Below are positions 7,112 through 15,217 of a stretch of DNA of 64,000 nucleotides, in pieces (position 1 is the stretch's first letter; every line of letters starts with the position of its first letter). Source of the stretch: Eubacteriales Family XIII. Incertae Sedis bacterium (GTDB lineage Bacteria; Bacillota; Clostridia; Peptostreptococcales; Anaerovoracaceae); contig JAISKC010000055.1 of NCBI GenBank assembly GCA_031261345.1, positions 1 to 64,000 on the forward strand, given 5' to 3'. The notes under the pieces were generated by a model, which saw only the letters and a list, made by a program, of their open reading frames with translations, had not been told where the DNA came from and ran no database searches. The translations under genes and the position numbers were made by a program.

Positions 7112-8770
7112 CTATAGCCAACCGAGCGGATTTGAATAAACCCCATTCACGCGAACTTCGAAATGCACATGATTGCCCGTCGCCCAACCCGTGGCTCCAA
7201 CAGCACCGATCGCTTGACCCTTGCCTACAACCTGCCCTGGGCTGACTGAAATCGAACTGCAGTGTGCATAATACGTCTCAATTCCGCCACCATGAGATAT
7301 TTTGATAAGATTTCCATATCCACCCGACCAACCGGCGAATGTAACAGTTCCGCCGTCTGCCGCCATGATTGTAGTCCCATACGGTGCCAAAAGATCCAGA
7401 CCCTTGTGGTCAGCACCGACACCCCTCGACAGATTCCAAATGCCAAGTGGGCTACTCATACTTCCGCTTCCGCCCACGATTGCACCGCTCCATGAACCGC
7501 CCGGCGCATATTTCGCCTTCGTGCCAACGCTCACGACCCTAGATATAGGCTCCGTGATAGTAACCGAACTCAGCTCCGTTGCACTTTGAAGCACGCCGTT
7601 AATCCTCACCTCGTCCTGAACGACCTCCCTTTCTCCATTCACACCGTCAGTCTTCGTCTTCGTCTGGCCGACAAATAGCTCATCGGTCTTTTCTTCGACT
7701 GTTTCAAACGGAATGGCAACGCGAACAGTGGCCTGCCCTGTCGTCTCGTAATGAACATAAGGCTTTGCCGCCGCCACCTTGACCTGATCGCCAACGTGTA
7801 TATTGTCTTCCGCAAGTCCCGGGTTTGTTTCCTTCAATTCATCATCATCAACGGCAAATTTCTCAGCAATTCCCGAAACGGTATCGCCACTGACGACCTC
7901 GTATGTTTTTTCTTCAATCCCACCCGTGAGAATGTAGTCGAGTGCAGATGCGGCCTGAGTAATGTCTTCCAGTTCCGTGTCAACGCTCTCGATGCCGATG
8001 GTTTCTTGGAATTTTCCGCTCCAACCTTCTTCACCGCTCTTAAATTTCTTCGCAATGTCCTTGATGACGCTATTTGCATCTTTCTTCGTCCCGACCGTTA
8101 CGATTGGCTCGCCTTCAACGGTGATGTTATATGCAACAGCCTTGACCGCATCGTTCTCGGTCAGTGCTTCAATCAAGGCTTCCTCATCGACCTTGTCTTC
8201 CGCTGCCGGTTTTGCAACATACTCCGCAGACAATGCGACCTTCGTGTCCTCAATTATTATCTCCGTATTGCTGTTGTCCTGAGAAAGCGTGCTCTTCGCT
8301 TCCTCGACCAATGCCGAGTATTCTGCCTCGTTTGACACATAGCCGATGACTTTGCCGTTCACCTGAACGCCGATGACCTGCGAGCCGAGGAATACGATAG
8401 CAAACAATATTGCAATAGCGCCTCCCGCCGTGGCGGAGGAAAGCACTATAACGGTACGCTTTTCGAGTGAGACCAGCTTGTCCTTGACAAAGACAAACAA
8501 ATCAAACGCCTTTGCATAAGCAAATTTGCATTTCTCAGTAACAAGAACGACCTTGCCCCGATAATCCGTATTGCCCAGGGTGTATATGATCCTTGCCGAC
8601 AATCTATATACCGCATAGCCAAATCTTGCGGCTACCTCCTTGACGCGCTGCGCCATGCCTCTGTAGTCAGCAGTCCTGACCACAAATAAAAAAGACGCCA
8701 GAAATGCTCTCAGCACTGCGCCCACTACTCTTATCTTCGATTTTGATGCTGTTATCAGTTTTGAAATCAT
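7112..8770 (-). CDS. Membrane-anchored LysM/G5/M23 peptidoglycan endopeptidase
   Basis: 552 residues from the ATG at 8770, chosen because AAAGGGTGG lies 10 nt before it; an upstream ATG at 8830 has no such site. A cytoplasmic N-terminus of ~100 residues precedes one transmembrane segment (AIAILFAIVFLGSQVIGV). Then come a LysM domain (VVSGDTVSGIAEKF...NPGL), a G5 domain (VEEKTDELFVGQTKTKTDG) and a C-terminal M23 domain with HKGLD (zinc His and Asp) and HVHFE. It should cleave peptide cross-links in the wall. The gene at 43418-44932 has the same architecture with an NlpC/P60 catalytic domain instead, and the two share promoter layout. Confidence 0.92.
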   Translation of the reverse strand: MISKLITASKSKIRVVGAVLRAFLASFLFVVRTADYRGMAQRVKEVAARFGYAVYRLSARIIYTLGNTDYRGKVVLVTEKCKFAYAKAFDLFVFVKDKLVSLEKRTVIVLSSATAGGAIAILFAIVFLGSQVIGVQVNGKVIGYVSNEAEYSALVEEAKSTLSQDNSNTEIIIEDTKVALSAEYVAKPAAEDKVDEEALIEALTENDAVKAVAYNITVEGEPIVTVGTKKDANSVIKDIAKKFKSGEEGWSGKFQETIGIESVDTELEDITQAASALDYILTGGIEEKTYEVVSGDTVSGIAEKFAVDDDELKETNPGLAEDNIHVGDQVKVAAAKPYVHYETTGQATVRVAIPFETVEEKTDELFVGQTKTKTDGVNGEREVVQDEVRINGVLQSATELSSVTITEPISRVVSVGTKAKYAPGGSWSGAIVGGSGSMSSPLGIWNLSRGVGADHKGLDLLAPYGTTIMAADGGTVTFAGWSGGYGNLIKISHGGGIETYYAHCSSISVSPGQVVGKGQAIGAVGATGWATGNHVHFEVRVNGVYSNPLGWL

Positions 8771-8841
8771 GTCTCTGTTACCACCCTTTGACGTATTTCT
8801 CACGCTTAACCATACATATGCATATTTCATGCAACAACGAA

Positions 8842-8903
8842 AGATTACAGAAATATTACAGGGTGGTCAACAAACTTTACAAAAAGTTCACATAAACTTC
8901 ACA
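8842..8903 (-). promoter_or_regulatory. Sigma-A promoter with three WalR-like half-sites
   Basis: On the minus strand TTGACC (8865-8870) and TAATCT (8842-8847) are 17 bp apart. Immediately upstream are TGTAAA (8876-8881), TGTGAA (8887-8892) and TGTGAA (8898-8903), each separated by exactly 5 bp and continuing the 11-bp phase of the -35 box. The WalR consensus is TGTWAH-N5-TGTWAH, which governs wall hydrolases in Firmicutes. The same layout recurs at 44986-45047. Regulation by WalR is inference. Confidence 0.65.
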
Positions 8904-9176
8904 CAACATAAACAAAACCAAAACCCGCACAATCATTGAAATTCCAACACAACACGGACTTTTTTGCAGTCAACCACACAGGTGTCAAGACATTGTATAC
9001 AATCAAAGTGTGTGAAATCACCTATTTCCTTTACCATAATAATTCTCCCAATCCAATCTTCAAATAAATTCATTTACTACCATATATTACCATGTCATAG
9101 ACAGGTGTCAACCATTATTTTGAAATAATTAAAATTTATTCATTGAAAATTACTGGTTTGAGCCCCAAAGACCCAA

Positions 9177-9247
9177 ATCTCGAGTAAGTGGCTCGTATTC
9201 ACAAAAAAACGCTACTTTTCCGTGAATATCACCTATCTACTCGAGAT
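9177..9247. repeat. Imperfect inverted repeat with CTCGAG ends
   Basis: Perfect 10-bp ends ATCTCGAGTA/TACTCGAGAT enclose a second pair, GTATTCAC/GTGAATAT. A third partial copy (CTCGAGTAAACGCCCCATATT) follows at about 9271. It lies just downstream of the DUF2812 gene. The rest of the gap 8904-9297 is AT-rich and I see no gene in it. Confidence 0.6.
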
Positions 9248-9297
9248 CTAAGCCCTTTGCGAGAATATTTCTCGAGTAAACGCCCCATATTCACAGA

Positions 9298-9888
9298 TTA
9301 CACAATAGAAACGTCCCTTTGTGAGGTTCGGCGTGCTTTGCGACGTCTTTGCAACGCCAAAAGCAAATTTGTAGTATTGTATATACCCCAAAACAGATAA
9401 AATGCAATGAATACAATCCAGAATCCAATTGAAATAGGACTGGGGCTCGCGAATTCTGAATAAAGTTCTAGACGCAGAATATTGCATATACCCAAAATGA
9501 TAAAAACCGCACAGAGAGGAAGTTGCTTGCCAAACCCCGCCACAAGCCAATCGTAGTGCAATTCAGCATATCTAGACTTCAATGATGCGTTCGGCTCGTC
9601 GCCCCTAACAGATATTGAAAATTCGCATATAGCCGGCTCCTTGCATAATCGAAGCCATCCGCTTCTCCCCAAAAATTCCCTGAATCGCCCTGCTTCCACA
9701 GAACCGGAATTCGAATAATCCACAGTATAGGTATACTGCTGCTCCGGATGTTCAACAAAATCATACCGCCAAAATTGAGACCGATAAGTCAAATTCAGTC
9801 CGTTTAGAGACATTTCATTCAGCCATCGCTCCTCCTGCTCAAATGTCCAAAATACCTTACGATACGAAGTCCGAAGTGATTCACTCAT
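9298..9888 (-). CDS. DUF2812 membrane protein
   Basis: 196 residues. The N-terminal ~100 residues match the DUF2812 pattern: an aromatic-rich start (KVFWTFEQEERWLNEMSLNG), YTYTVDYS, FLGRSGW and a later charged segment. Two transmembrane helices follow (LPLCAVFIILGICNILRL and IGFWIVFIAFYLFWGIYN) and a basic tail (RRRKARR). The function of DUF2812 proteins is unknown; many are encoded next to PadR-type regulators, but none is seen here. It is the last gene of the minus-strand bacteriocin-type operon, 6 bp after the Ig-like protein gene, and may be a co-transcribed passenger or part of immunity. Confidence 0.7.
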   Translation of the reverse strand: MSESLRTSYRKVFWTFEQEERWLNEMSLNGLNLTYRSQFWRYDFVEHPEQQYTYTVDYSNSGSVEAGRFREFLGRSGWLRLCKEPAICEFSISVRGDEPNASLKSRYAELHYDWLVAGFGKQLPLCAVFIILGICNILRLELYSEFASPSPISIGFWIVFIAFYLFWGIYNTTNLLLALQRRRKARRTSQRDVSIV

Positions 9889-9894
9889 AATATT

Positions 9895-11118
9895 TCACCA
9901 AAACAAATAGCGACGACGGATTACTATATATATTGCTATGCCTAAAAATACTATACATAAAGCCCCGATGACCCACAATAGCTTGACCCCGAATTTGTCG
10001 AGGTTTTCGTCAGTCAGCAGATATTTTGCCGGCTCGTCGAGGGTGAGCAACTCGCTTGGCTTCGCATTCAACTTTTCATATTGATCTTTTGCCTCATTCC
10101 ATATATAAAGATATTTTCGTTCCTGAGACATTTTCGGAGGCGTGAGCGTCACCTTTCCCGGCAAATTCTCGCCTTCATTCAAAAGAAAGCTGACCCCTTC
10201 GCCCTCTTTTTTGAAACTGATTTGCGTATTCAGCTCATTTTCGTAATTGGAAATGTCCGTGCCTGCGATGGACACCAAGTACTCCTCTGCCTCGACCAGT
10301 AATGTTGACCGTGCCAGCCCGAGCACTTTCAAGACAGGGCTTGTAATAACAGGGCAGTCTGTTTGAGACACGTAGATAATGCCATCGCCCTGCTCGATTT
10401 GGTTAATAATGTTTATTTCTGCCTCGCTCAGTGCTGGCTTAGGAGCGTCAGCCGATGCTACCTGTGGTGTTGCCACACTTCTGCCACTGGTCGCACTCGT
10501 CTGGTTCACGATGACAGAAACAGCGGCGGTCATCTCTCCATTCGAAACGATGATAGACGTGTTTCCCGTCCTAAGCCCCTTCACGGTTCCATCACTATAG
10601 ACCTCAGCAACACTTGGGTCAAGGGCGCGAAAACTTATCTCCTGCACAGCGTCAACAGGGGAAACTGCCACCGCAATTTGAAATGTTTCACTCGGCTTCA
10701 ACACAAGAGATTCCCTATTCAAATTGATGGAGACAGTCTTTGCACCAGTCACCGTGATAGTAATACTCTTGGTGATTTTCTCAGCCGTAAGTTCAATTGT
10801 AGTCTCACCCCGAGAAACTCCCTTGATTTGCCCCTTTGCACTTACGGTAGCAACATCCACATTACTCGATTTGTAAGAAACGGTCTGATTGGTAGCATCA
10901 ACAGGAAGGACAGTCACCTCAAGGTCAACAGTCTCGCCAATATTGATATGGCTCTTATACTCGCCCAACTCAATGCCGGTTGCGACAACCTCCTTGTTTT
11001 CGGTCATTCCGGCCTTCGAGCCGGAATCTAGCCCGTCCTCTTCGGCAACAACGGATGTCACAGACAAAGCAAACACCAATACAACCACCAAAACCACACT
11101 TGAAAATCTCACAATCAT
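9895..11118 (-). CDS. Secreted Ig-like (BIG2) protein with C-terminal membrane anchor
   Basis: 407 residues. A signal peptide (FSSVVLVVVLVFALSVTSVVAEE) is followed by two bacterial Ig-like BIG2 domains (GIELGEYKSHINIGETVDLE and VSINLNRESLVLKPSETFQI, each with a VA.V...G...G.T core). A central segment of unknown fold follows, then one transmembrane helix near the C-terminus and a basic RRRYLFW tail. It is therefore probably displayed outside and anchored in the membrane. It starts 2 nt after the HlyD gene stop codon, so it belongs to the exporter operon; a role in adhesion or in export at the wall is inference. The segment LDSGSKAGMTEN is a palindromic repeat read in frame (11003-11031). Confidence 0.75.
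   Translation of the reverse strand: MIVRFSSVVLVVVLVFALSVTSVVAEEDGLDSGSKAGMTENKEVVATGIELGEYKSHINIGETVDLEVTVLPVDATNQTVSYKSSNVDVATVSAKGQIKGVSRGETTIELTAEKITKSITITVTGAKTVSINLNRESLVLKPSETFQIAVAVSPVDAVQEISFRALDPSVAEVYSDGTVKGLRTGNTSIIVSNGEMTAAVSVIVNQTSATSGRSVATPQVASADAPKPALSEAEINIINQIEQGDGIIYVSQTDCPVITSPVLKVLGLARSTLLVEAEEYLVSIAGTDISNYENELNTQISFKKEGEGVSFLLNEGENLPGKVTLTPPKMSQERKYLYIWNEAKDQYEKLNAKPSELLTLDEPAKYLLTDENLDKFGVKLLWVIGALCIVFLGIAIYIVIRRRYLFW
11003..11031. repeat. Palindromic repeat inside a coding region
   Basis: CATTCCGG...CCGGAATC arms form a short palindrome that is read through in frame near the mature N-terminus of the Ig-like protein. A relative lies at 42734-42761 between lysS and greA. 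Confidence 0.6.
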
Positions 11119-11120
11119 GC

Positions 11121-12254
11121 CTACCCCCTCACAAGCAGCCCAAGCGATTCAAGCACATAATTAAAATATGTGACCTTGTCGTATTGAATCCTTGTCTCCA
11201 CTGCCATACCATTCGAAATATTCACTTTATGCCCATCCTTGCTGACAAGATAATCAGAATCAGGTTCAATGATGGCCTTGAAATAAGGCTGTGCATTATC
11301 CGCTGTCTCACCGCCCTGTGGCATAGTGATATCGCTATCAATCTTCACGACTTTACCTCCTATTGTTCCGTAGATATTTTGTGCCAGCCCTGCCACAGCG
11401 ATATCGACGGTATCGCCTTTCTCGATCCTAGAAGCATCGGCTGCCAAGACATAAGCTTCCACTTTATATTTATCATTTTCCGAGCCAATACTCGCAATAG
11501 GCGAGGCCGTTTGCACGACCATACCAACCTTGTAATCACTAAGCATATGAACAACACCGGACTCATTCGCCAAAATAGCATAGTCGGCCTGTCCCGACTC
11601 TACCGCAGAGAGCTGTGCATCGATAGCACCGATTTGAGACTGAGCCTGAAGAATCTGCTCCTCGGCTGTGCGAATAGTGGAATAGTAAAGCTCGGAAATC
11701 TTGCCTTGATTCTTCGCGATTTCGACATCAATTTGCTCGTCCGTATAGCCATAAGACTTCATGCTGGCAATATCCGGCTTCTGCTGAGCTGTCTGGCTCT
11801 TGTAAAGTTCAAACTGCGAGTAATATAGGTTGTCATCAGCATCAGATGGACTAAACAAGTTCCTGTCCTCCTGCACAGACTGCACAAGTTTGTTGTATTG
11901 CTCAACCTGCTGCTCATAAATATGCCGTTGCTCAGAAAGCTGCTTATCCTGCAAATCTAACTCTGAACTCTTGACGGTAAAAAGCACCTCGCCTTTCTCC
12001 ACAATATCCCCCTCGGAAATATCCACTGAAACAAGCTCACCTGTATAAGGCGACATCACATAGTTCTTGTTGACGCTCTGCACATTTCCCGAAGACTTGA
12101 TGATATACATCTTTGGTATATGTATACTCCAAACAATCACCCCTGCAATAAGCACCAAAATCACAAGCAAGATGATATAGCCGAAGACCGGCAAAGTCTT
12201 CTCATATAGCAAAACGCTATCCTTCAAATTATCTAAAGTCTTAATTCTTTTCAT
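11121..12254 (-). CDS. HlyD-family membrane fusion protein (bacteriocin export accessory)
   Basis: 377 residues from the ATG at 12254, chosen because AAAGGTGA lies just before it; a longer reading from 12317 overlaps the upstream gene. One N-terminal transmembrane segment (YIILLVILVLIAGVIVWSI) is followed by a lipoyl-like barrel (MSPYTGELVSVDISEGDIVE), a coiled-coil hairpin (LQDKQLSEQRHIYEQQVEQY...) and the returning lipoyl half (DYAILANESGVVHMLSDY). Members link an ABC exporter to the cell exterior, as in lactococcin and mesentericin export. Its partner is the C39-type transporter at 16420-18651 in the same cluster. Confidence 0.9.
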   Translation of the reverse strand: MKRIKTLDNLKDSVLLYEKTLPVFGYIILLVILVLIAGVIVWSIHIPKMYIIKSSGNVQSVNKNYVMSPYTGELVSVDISEGDIVEKGEVLFTVKSSELDLQDKQLSEQRHIYEQQVEQYNKLVQSVQEDRNLFSPSDADDNLYYSQFELYKSQTAQQKPDIASMKSYGYTDEQIDVEIAKNQGKISELYYSTIRTAEEQILQAQSQIGAIDAQLSAVESGQADYAILANESGVVHMLSDYKVGMVVQTASPIASIGSENDKYKVEAYVLAADASRIEKGDTVDIAVAGLAQNIYGTIGGKVVKIDSDITMPQGGETADNAQPYFKAIIEPDSDYLVSKDGHKVNISNGMAVETRIQYDKVTYFNYVLESLGLLVRG

Positions 12255-12258
12255 GAAC

Positions 12259-12585
12259 TCACCTTTTCTTTCTCTTTTGCAAAGCTGACTCGTCAGTGAA
12301 TATAGTAAAAATACCAAATATCATGCCTGTGACTATACCCTGTTTTATTGATCCGGCTTGTATGTCAAAAAATAGTATTGGCACGAGAATGCATAAGAGT
12401 CCGATGATGGTAAACAATCTTGGATGCCTTTTCCTCTTTTCATAGCACCATGCTTGCAGTTTCTGAAATCCGAAAGTATATCCAACCAATGAATTGATAA
12501 CAGCACCAAATATGAAAACTGCAATCAACATAGCTACAGCAACAGCAAGTGCAAATATCACATATGGTTTCAAAGAATCAATCAT
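12259..12585 (-). CDS. Small membrane protein of the bacteriocin cluster, unknown
   Basis: 108 residues with three or four hydrophobic segments: one at 8-35, two at roughly 58-75 and 80-95, and a basic C-terminus KRKKR. I do not recognise a family. Its stop codon lies 4 bp before the HlyD start and its 3' end supplies part of that gene's ribosome binding site, so the two are tightly coupled. Size and position fit an immunity or export-helper protein, but this is inference only. Confidence 0.6.
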   Translation of the reverse strand: MIDSLKPYVIFALAVAVAMLIAVFIFGAVINSLVGYTFGFQKLQAWCYEKRKRHPRLFTIIGLLCILVPILFFDIQAGSIKQGIVTGMIFGIFTIFTDESALQKRKKR

Positions 12586-12609
12586 TACAATTTCCGCCTT
12601 TCCAATAAA

Positions 12610-13095
12610 TCAACTCAACTTCGGAATAAATATATCCGCTGTCATCGTGCCATCTTCCTCATTTGAGTCTACAAATACTGTATATGTTTCGTTTGAAAGC
12701 GGTATTTCCTCCTCGTAGCCAACCAAATGCAATTTGTCATAAGCAAACTTCATATTCTCCTCCTCACCAACAAATCTTGTGTAAAGGCAGTCCGAGACAC
12801 GTAGAACACTTTCCATCATGTATGGCGAGTCCACATGATGAATGAATGCGTTAGCCTGTCTAATAAATGTGATAGTCATCTGCGGCCCACCATTATCATT
12901 CACTTTTACATCCGTCTTCTGTATCAAAGGTCCAACGGGTTGTGCCCCTTTTTGCTTGATGTGTAAGTCCATCCGCTCAATCAAAATCTGAAATTTTGTA
13001 AGCTGCTCAAAATCTTCCTCCTTCGAAAGTTCAAGCAACAAAGCGTTTTCCAGTTTTAATGTTTTAGAATGATGTACATTTATTGAATTGACCAT
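12610..13095 (-). CDS. GyrI-like effector-binding domain protein (tentative)
   Basis: 161 residues from the ATG at 13095; an ATG two codons upstream directly abuts GGAGG and is unlikely to be used. The middle and end resemble the GyrI/AraC effector-binding fold: a helix (FEQLTKFQILIERMDLHIKQ), KGAQPVGPLIQK, a strand region and the ending DGTMTADIFIPKL, close to the usual EVWIPV ending. No DNA-binding domain is fused. Such stand-alone domains can bind hydrophobic small molecules or protein partners. It lies in the bacteriocin operon between two membrane-protein genes, so a role in sensing or sequestration is possible but unproven. Confidence 0.5.
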   Translation of the reverse strand: MVNSINVHHSKTLKLENALLLELSKEEDFEQLTKFQILIERMDLHIKQKGAQPVGPLIQKTDVKVNDNGGPQMTITFIRQANAFIHHVDSPYMMESVLRVSDCLYTRFVGEEENMKFAYDKLHLVGYEEEIPLSNETYTVFVDSNEEDGTMTADIFIPKLS

Positions 13096-13142
13096 CTGCA
13101 TCCTCCTTTTCTGCTAATAAAATTGCAATACATATAACGTCA

Positions 13143-14255
13143 TTACACATCACAAATTTTCTTTATTTTATTTTCAATCGAAAAAACTAAATTTCTGTAA
13201 TTCTCAAAAATCATGTATGGCCAATCCCTCTTAAACAGTTTAATCTTGTGGCCAGATGCATCAATCGTCCCATATTTTTTCTTTGTTCCTATTAACCAAT
13301 ATAAATCAAAATTGTTCTGCATTTTAGTTGAAACAGAATTTTTCACATGTCCCATATTATGAAGAGCATAAGCCGCCATGTTGGTTTTCTTTATATCGCC
13401 TGTAATCATTCCATAATACATATACATTTTCACTAGCTCTATCTCATCTCTACCAAAGTAGAACCTATCAAGGGTGAAGGCCTTTACATATTCATGCTCT
13501 ATATATTTTTCTGTCTCAGGTGAAAGAATATCATTGTTCACACAAGTCATAGTGATAATATATTTCCAAGTCTGTAAAATAAGAAATTCAGAATGATTGG
13601 GTGGATTCTGTTCTTCCGTAAAGCATTTAAATCTTAGGACTTCATCTCTTGTAATGTTATCAAATAGAATTCTATAATTTGCATAGTAAAGAAATCCTTT
13701 TTCATTCTCCAAATTTTTGATTACGGTCAACTGTCCATGCATTGGTTGGTTTATTATTGAATAGATAAAGAAAACGCACATTCCAATTACAGAAGATGCC
13801 AATAAAATATAGAATTCATAATTATAGAAAGCAACGATAAAAATCGTAAACAATGCAATCTCCACAGTGAAAACCTCAATTTCAATTGACTTTACATCTT
13901 GAAAATGTGATTTACTTGTCGAATTTAATTCATATTTTGGAGGAAATATCAAAGATGCTACTAAAAAAGGATCTAGCATAATTTTGGACTTGTTTTTCCC
14001 ATCACAGAAAAAGATTATTGGATATAGGATTATTGGCATTGCATCATAGCCACTCAGCTTCCATTCAAAATGCTTCAAAATGCTTCCGAATGAACTCACA
14101 AACCAGAAAATCGGAATGAAAAATATGAATGATTGAATGATAATTGCCATTTGTTTTAACAAAGGTGTCCCGAGTGAAATATTCACCAATGAAAATATAG
14201 TACCTGCTATCACACCAATCAGTATGCATAATGGAGTAATACTACTTGTTTTCAT
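13143..14255 (-). CDS. Unknown multi-span membrane protein
   Basis: 370 residues from ATG 14255 (ribosome binding site GAAGG); a GTG five codons earlier is less likely. Hydrophobic segments lie near residues 5-25, 33-55, 75-90, 130-150 and 155-175, followed by a ~190-residue soluble C-terminal region rich in Tyr and Lys with no motif I recognise. The start overlaps a 21-codon ORF (14242-14307) in another frame, which suggests translational coupling. It is the first large gene after the second promoter of the bacteriocin cluster. GC is lower than in the housekeeping genes, consistent with acquisition. Immunity or peptide processing are possible roles; neither is shown. Confidence 0.6.
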   Translation of the reverse strand: MKTSSITPLCILIGVIAGTIFSLVNISLGTPLLKQMAIIIQSFIFFIPIFWFVSSFGSILKHFEWKLSGYDAMPIILYPIIFFCDGKNKSKIMLDPFLVASLIFPPKYELNSTSKSHFQDVKSIEIEVFTVEIALFTIFIVAFYNYEFYILLASSVIGMCVFFIYSIINQPMHGQLTVIKNLENEKGFLYYANYRILFDNITRDEVLRFKCFTEEQNPPNHSEFLILQTWKYIITMTCVNNDILSPETEKYIEHEYVKAFTLDRFYFGRDEIELVKMYMYYGMITGDIKKTNMAAYALHNMGHVKNSVSTKMQNNFDLYWLIGTKKKYGTIDASGHKIKLFKRDWPYMIFENYRNLVFSIENKIKKICDV

Positions 14256-14307
14256 AACTAGAACCTTCACAGAGAGAGCACATATTTTCCTCGATTATTT
14301 CACTCAT
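14242..14307 (-). CDS. 21-residue peptide ORF in a bacteriocin-cluster leader
   Basis: A short ORF with an excellent ribosome binding site (AAAGGAGAGCAAAG before ATG). The peptide begins MSEIIEENMCSLCEG and ends SSYENK; it is acidic and has a CxxC pair. It overlaps the start of the following membrane-protein gene by 14 nt. It could be a leader peptide for coupling, a pheromone precursor or a small bacteriocin-like peptide. The conserved leader in front of it is a duplicate of the one at 16211-16286. Confidence 0.4.
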   Translation of the reverse strand: MSEIIEENMCSLCEGSSYENK

Positions 14308-14349
14308 CTTTGCTCTCCTTTCTCCAAGCGACCAAGCTATAACGGATTA

Positions 14350-14378
14350 TTGATATGCGTTTGCAACCGCATTGTCAA
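14350..14378 (-). promoter_or_regulatory. Promoter with palindromic site in its spacer
   Basis: TTGACA (14373-14378) and TATCAA (14350-14355) are 17 bp apart on the minus strand. The spacer is filled by ATGCGGTTGCAAACGCAT, a near-perfect palindrome centred on TTGCAA. The same promoter and site occur at 16256-16284, and the site alone at 16073-16090. It should drive the 14.3-9.3-kb operon. Regulator unknown; the Spo0A-like protein of the cluster is a candidate. Confidence 0.65.
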
Positions 14379-14518
14379 ACAATTGTGAAACACGAATATC
14401 GGATTGCTTCGCTCTCAATAATATTAGTTTACAGCCCGAGACAAAGTGCTATTGCTGCTTTTATGCCTCTGACATCAATACACCTTTTAGTTTCGATGTT
14501 TTGAATGATGTATTACGA

Positions 14519-14686
14519 TTATCCTTGTGTATCATCCTTTTTTGTAATTGCAAAAGGAACAATAATTGAAACAAATATCCCTAAGATAAACATACTATGA
14601 TCATCATTAACAAATAAACAGTTCAATATTGTTACCGTAACCAAAACGGAAAATACCGGAATTCGAATAAACCATTTCTTCTTCAT
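14519..14686 (-). CDS. 55-residue membrane peptide, unknown
   Basis: A short frame behind a perfect GAGGAGG at 5 nt spacing before ATG 14686. The product starts MKKKWFIRIPVFSVLV and has two hydrophobic segments separated by NDDHS, ending KKDDTQG. The positive-inside pattern fits a two-helix membrane protein. It belongs to a string of small membrane proteins downstream of the bacteriocin precursor, the typical place and size for immunity proteins. No family is recognised. Confidence 0.5.
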   Translation of the reverse strand: MKKKWFIRIPVFSVLVTVTILNCLFVNDDHSMFILGIFVSIIVPFAITKKDDTQG

Positions 14687-14796
14687 TTGTTCCTCCTCGT
14701 ATTCACAATTTATTATTTAGTACATTTCCTCTATTCGGGATGGAATTTAAGCACTCCATCTCGTTTGAATTTAATGATCGCAAGAGTTCGCAATTA

Positions 14797-15027
14797 CTAT
14801 CTGTCATCACCTTTCTGTGACTTGTGGCAATATATGTAATAGGCCCAAGTTATGGTTGAAAGAATAGTCGTAACTATGCTAACAAGAAAGACTGACAATA
14901 AACGACTATGATCCCCCGTGGCAATATCAATAATATGCCATCCAACAGGACCAAGTGTGACCAACGACATTGCAATCGGAGTGAAGATAGTGAAATCTTT
15001 TTCATGATTTGGCATTCTCTTTTTCAT
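14797..15027 (-). CDS. Small two-helix membrane protein, unknown
   Basis: 76 residues from the ATG at 15027, which overlaps the stop codon of the preceding ORF as ATGA. The basic start MKKRMPNHEKD is followed by helices FTIFTPIAMSLVTLGPVGWH and LLSVFLVSIVTTILSTITWAY, and the end is charged (CHKSQKGDDR). It is likely co-translated with the 15024-15215 ORF. Position downstream of a double-glycine precursor suggests immunity or self-protection; nothing in the sequence proves this. Confidence 0.5.
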   Translation of the reverse strand: MKKRMPNHEKDFTIFTPIAMSLVTLGPVGWHIIDIATGDHSRLLSVFLVSIVTTILSTITWAYYIYCHKSQKGDDR

Positions 15028-15215
15028 GCTACGATTACCCAAAAGAACAACACACTGACAAAATCAGAAACGGGTTGTTGCATTAGTATGCATGTTAATA
15101 TTAGTAGCATCATTAAAATTTCGATTGACATTCCTGCCAACATTATCTTTTTCATTTGTTCCAACCCCAACAAATTATTTGATGTTATATATTCTATTTG
15201 TCTCAGAATCAACAT
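15024..15215 (-). CDS. Small hydrophobic protein, unknown
   Basis: 63 residues if it starts at ATG 15215, 2 nt after the previous stop; 43 residues if it starts at the internal ATG 15155 (MKKIMLAGMSIEILMMLLIL), which has GTTGGAA before it. The second form is a single or double membrane helix with a lysine pair at its start. It ends in an ATGA overlap with the next ORF. Part of the small-membrane-protein run of the bacteriocin cluster; function unknown. Confidence 0.45.
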   Translation of the reverse strand: MLILRQIEYITSNNLLGLEQMKKIMLAGMSIEILMMLLILTCILMQQPVSDFVSVLFFWVIVA

Positions 15216-15217
15216 TC

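Noticed and set aside
8771-8960. A c-di-AMP (ydaO) riboswitch before the M23 hydrolase
   Set aside because: Such riboswitches often precede wall hydrolases, but I could not find the conserved core pairing elements; the transcript leader is only about 70 nt from the predicted promoter.
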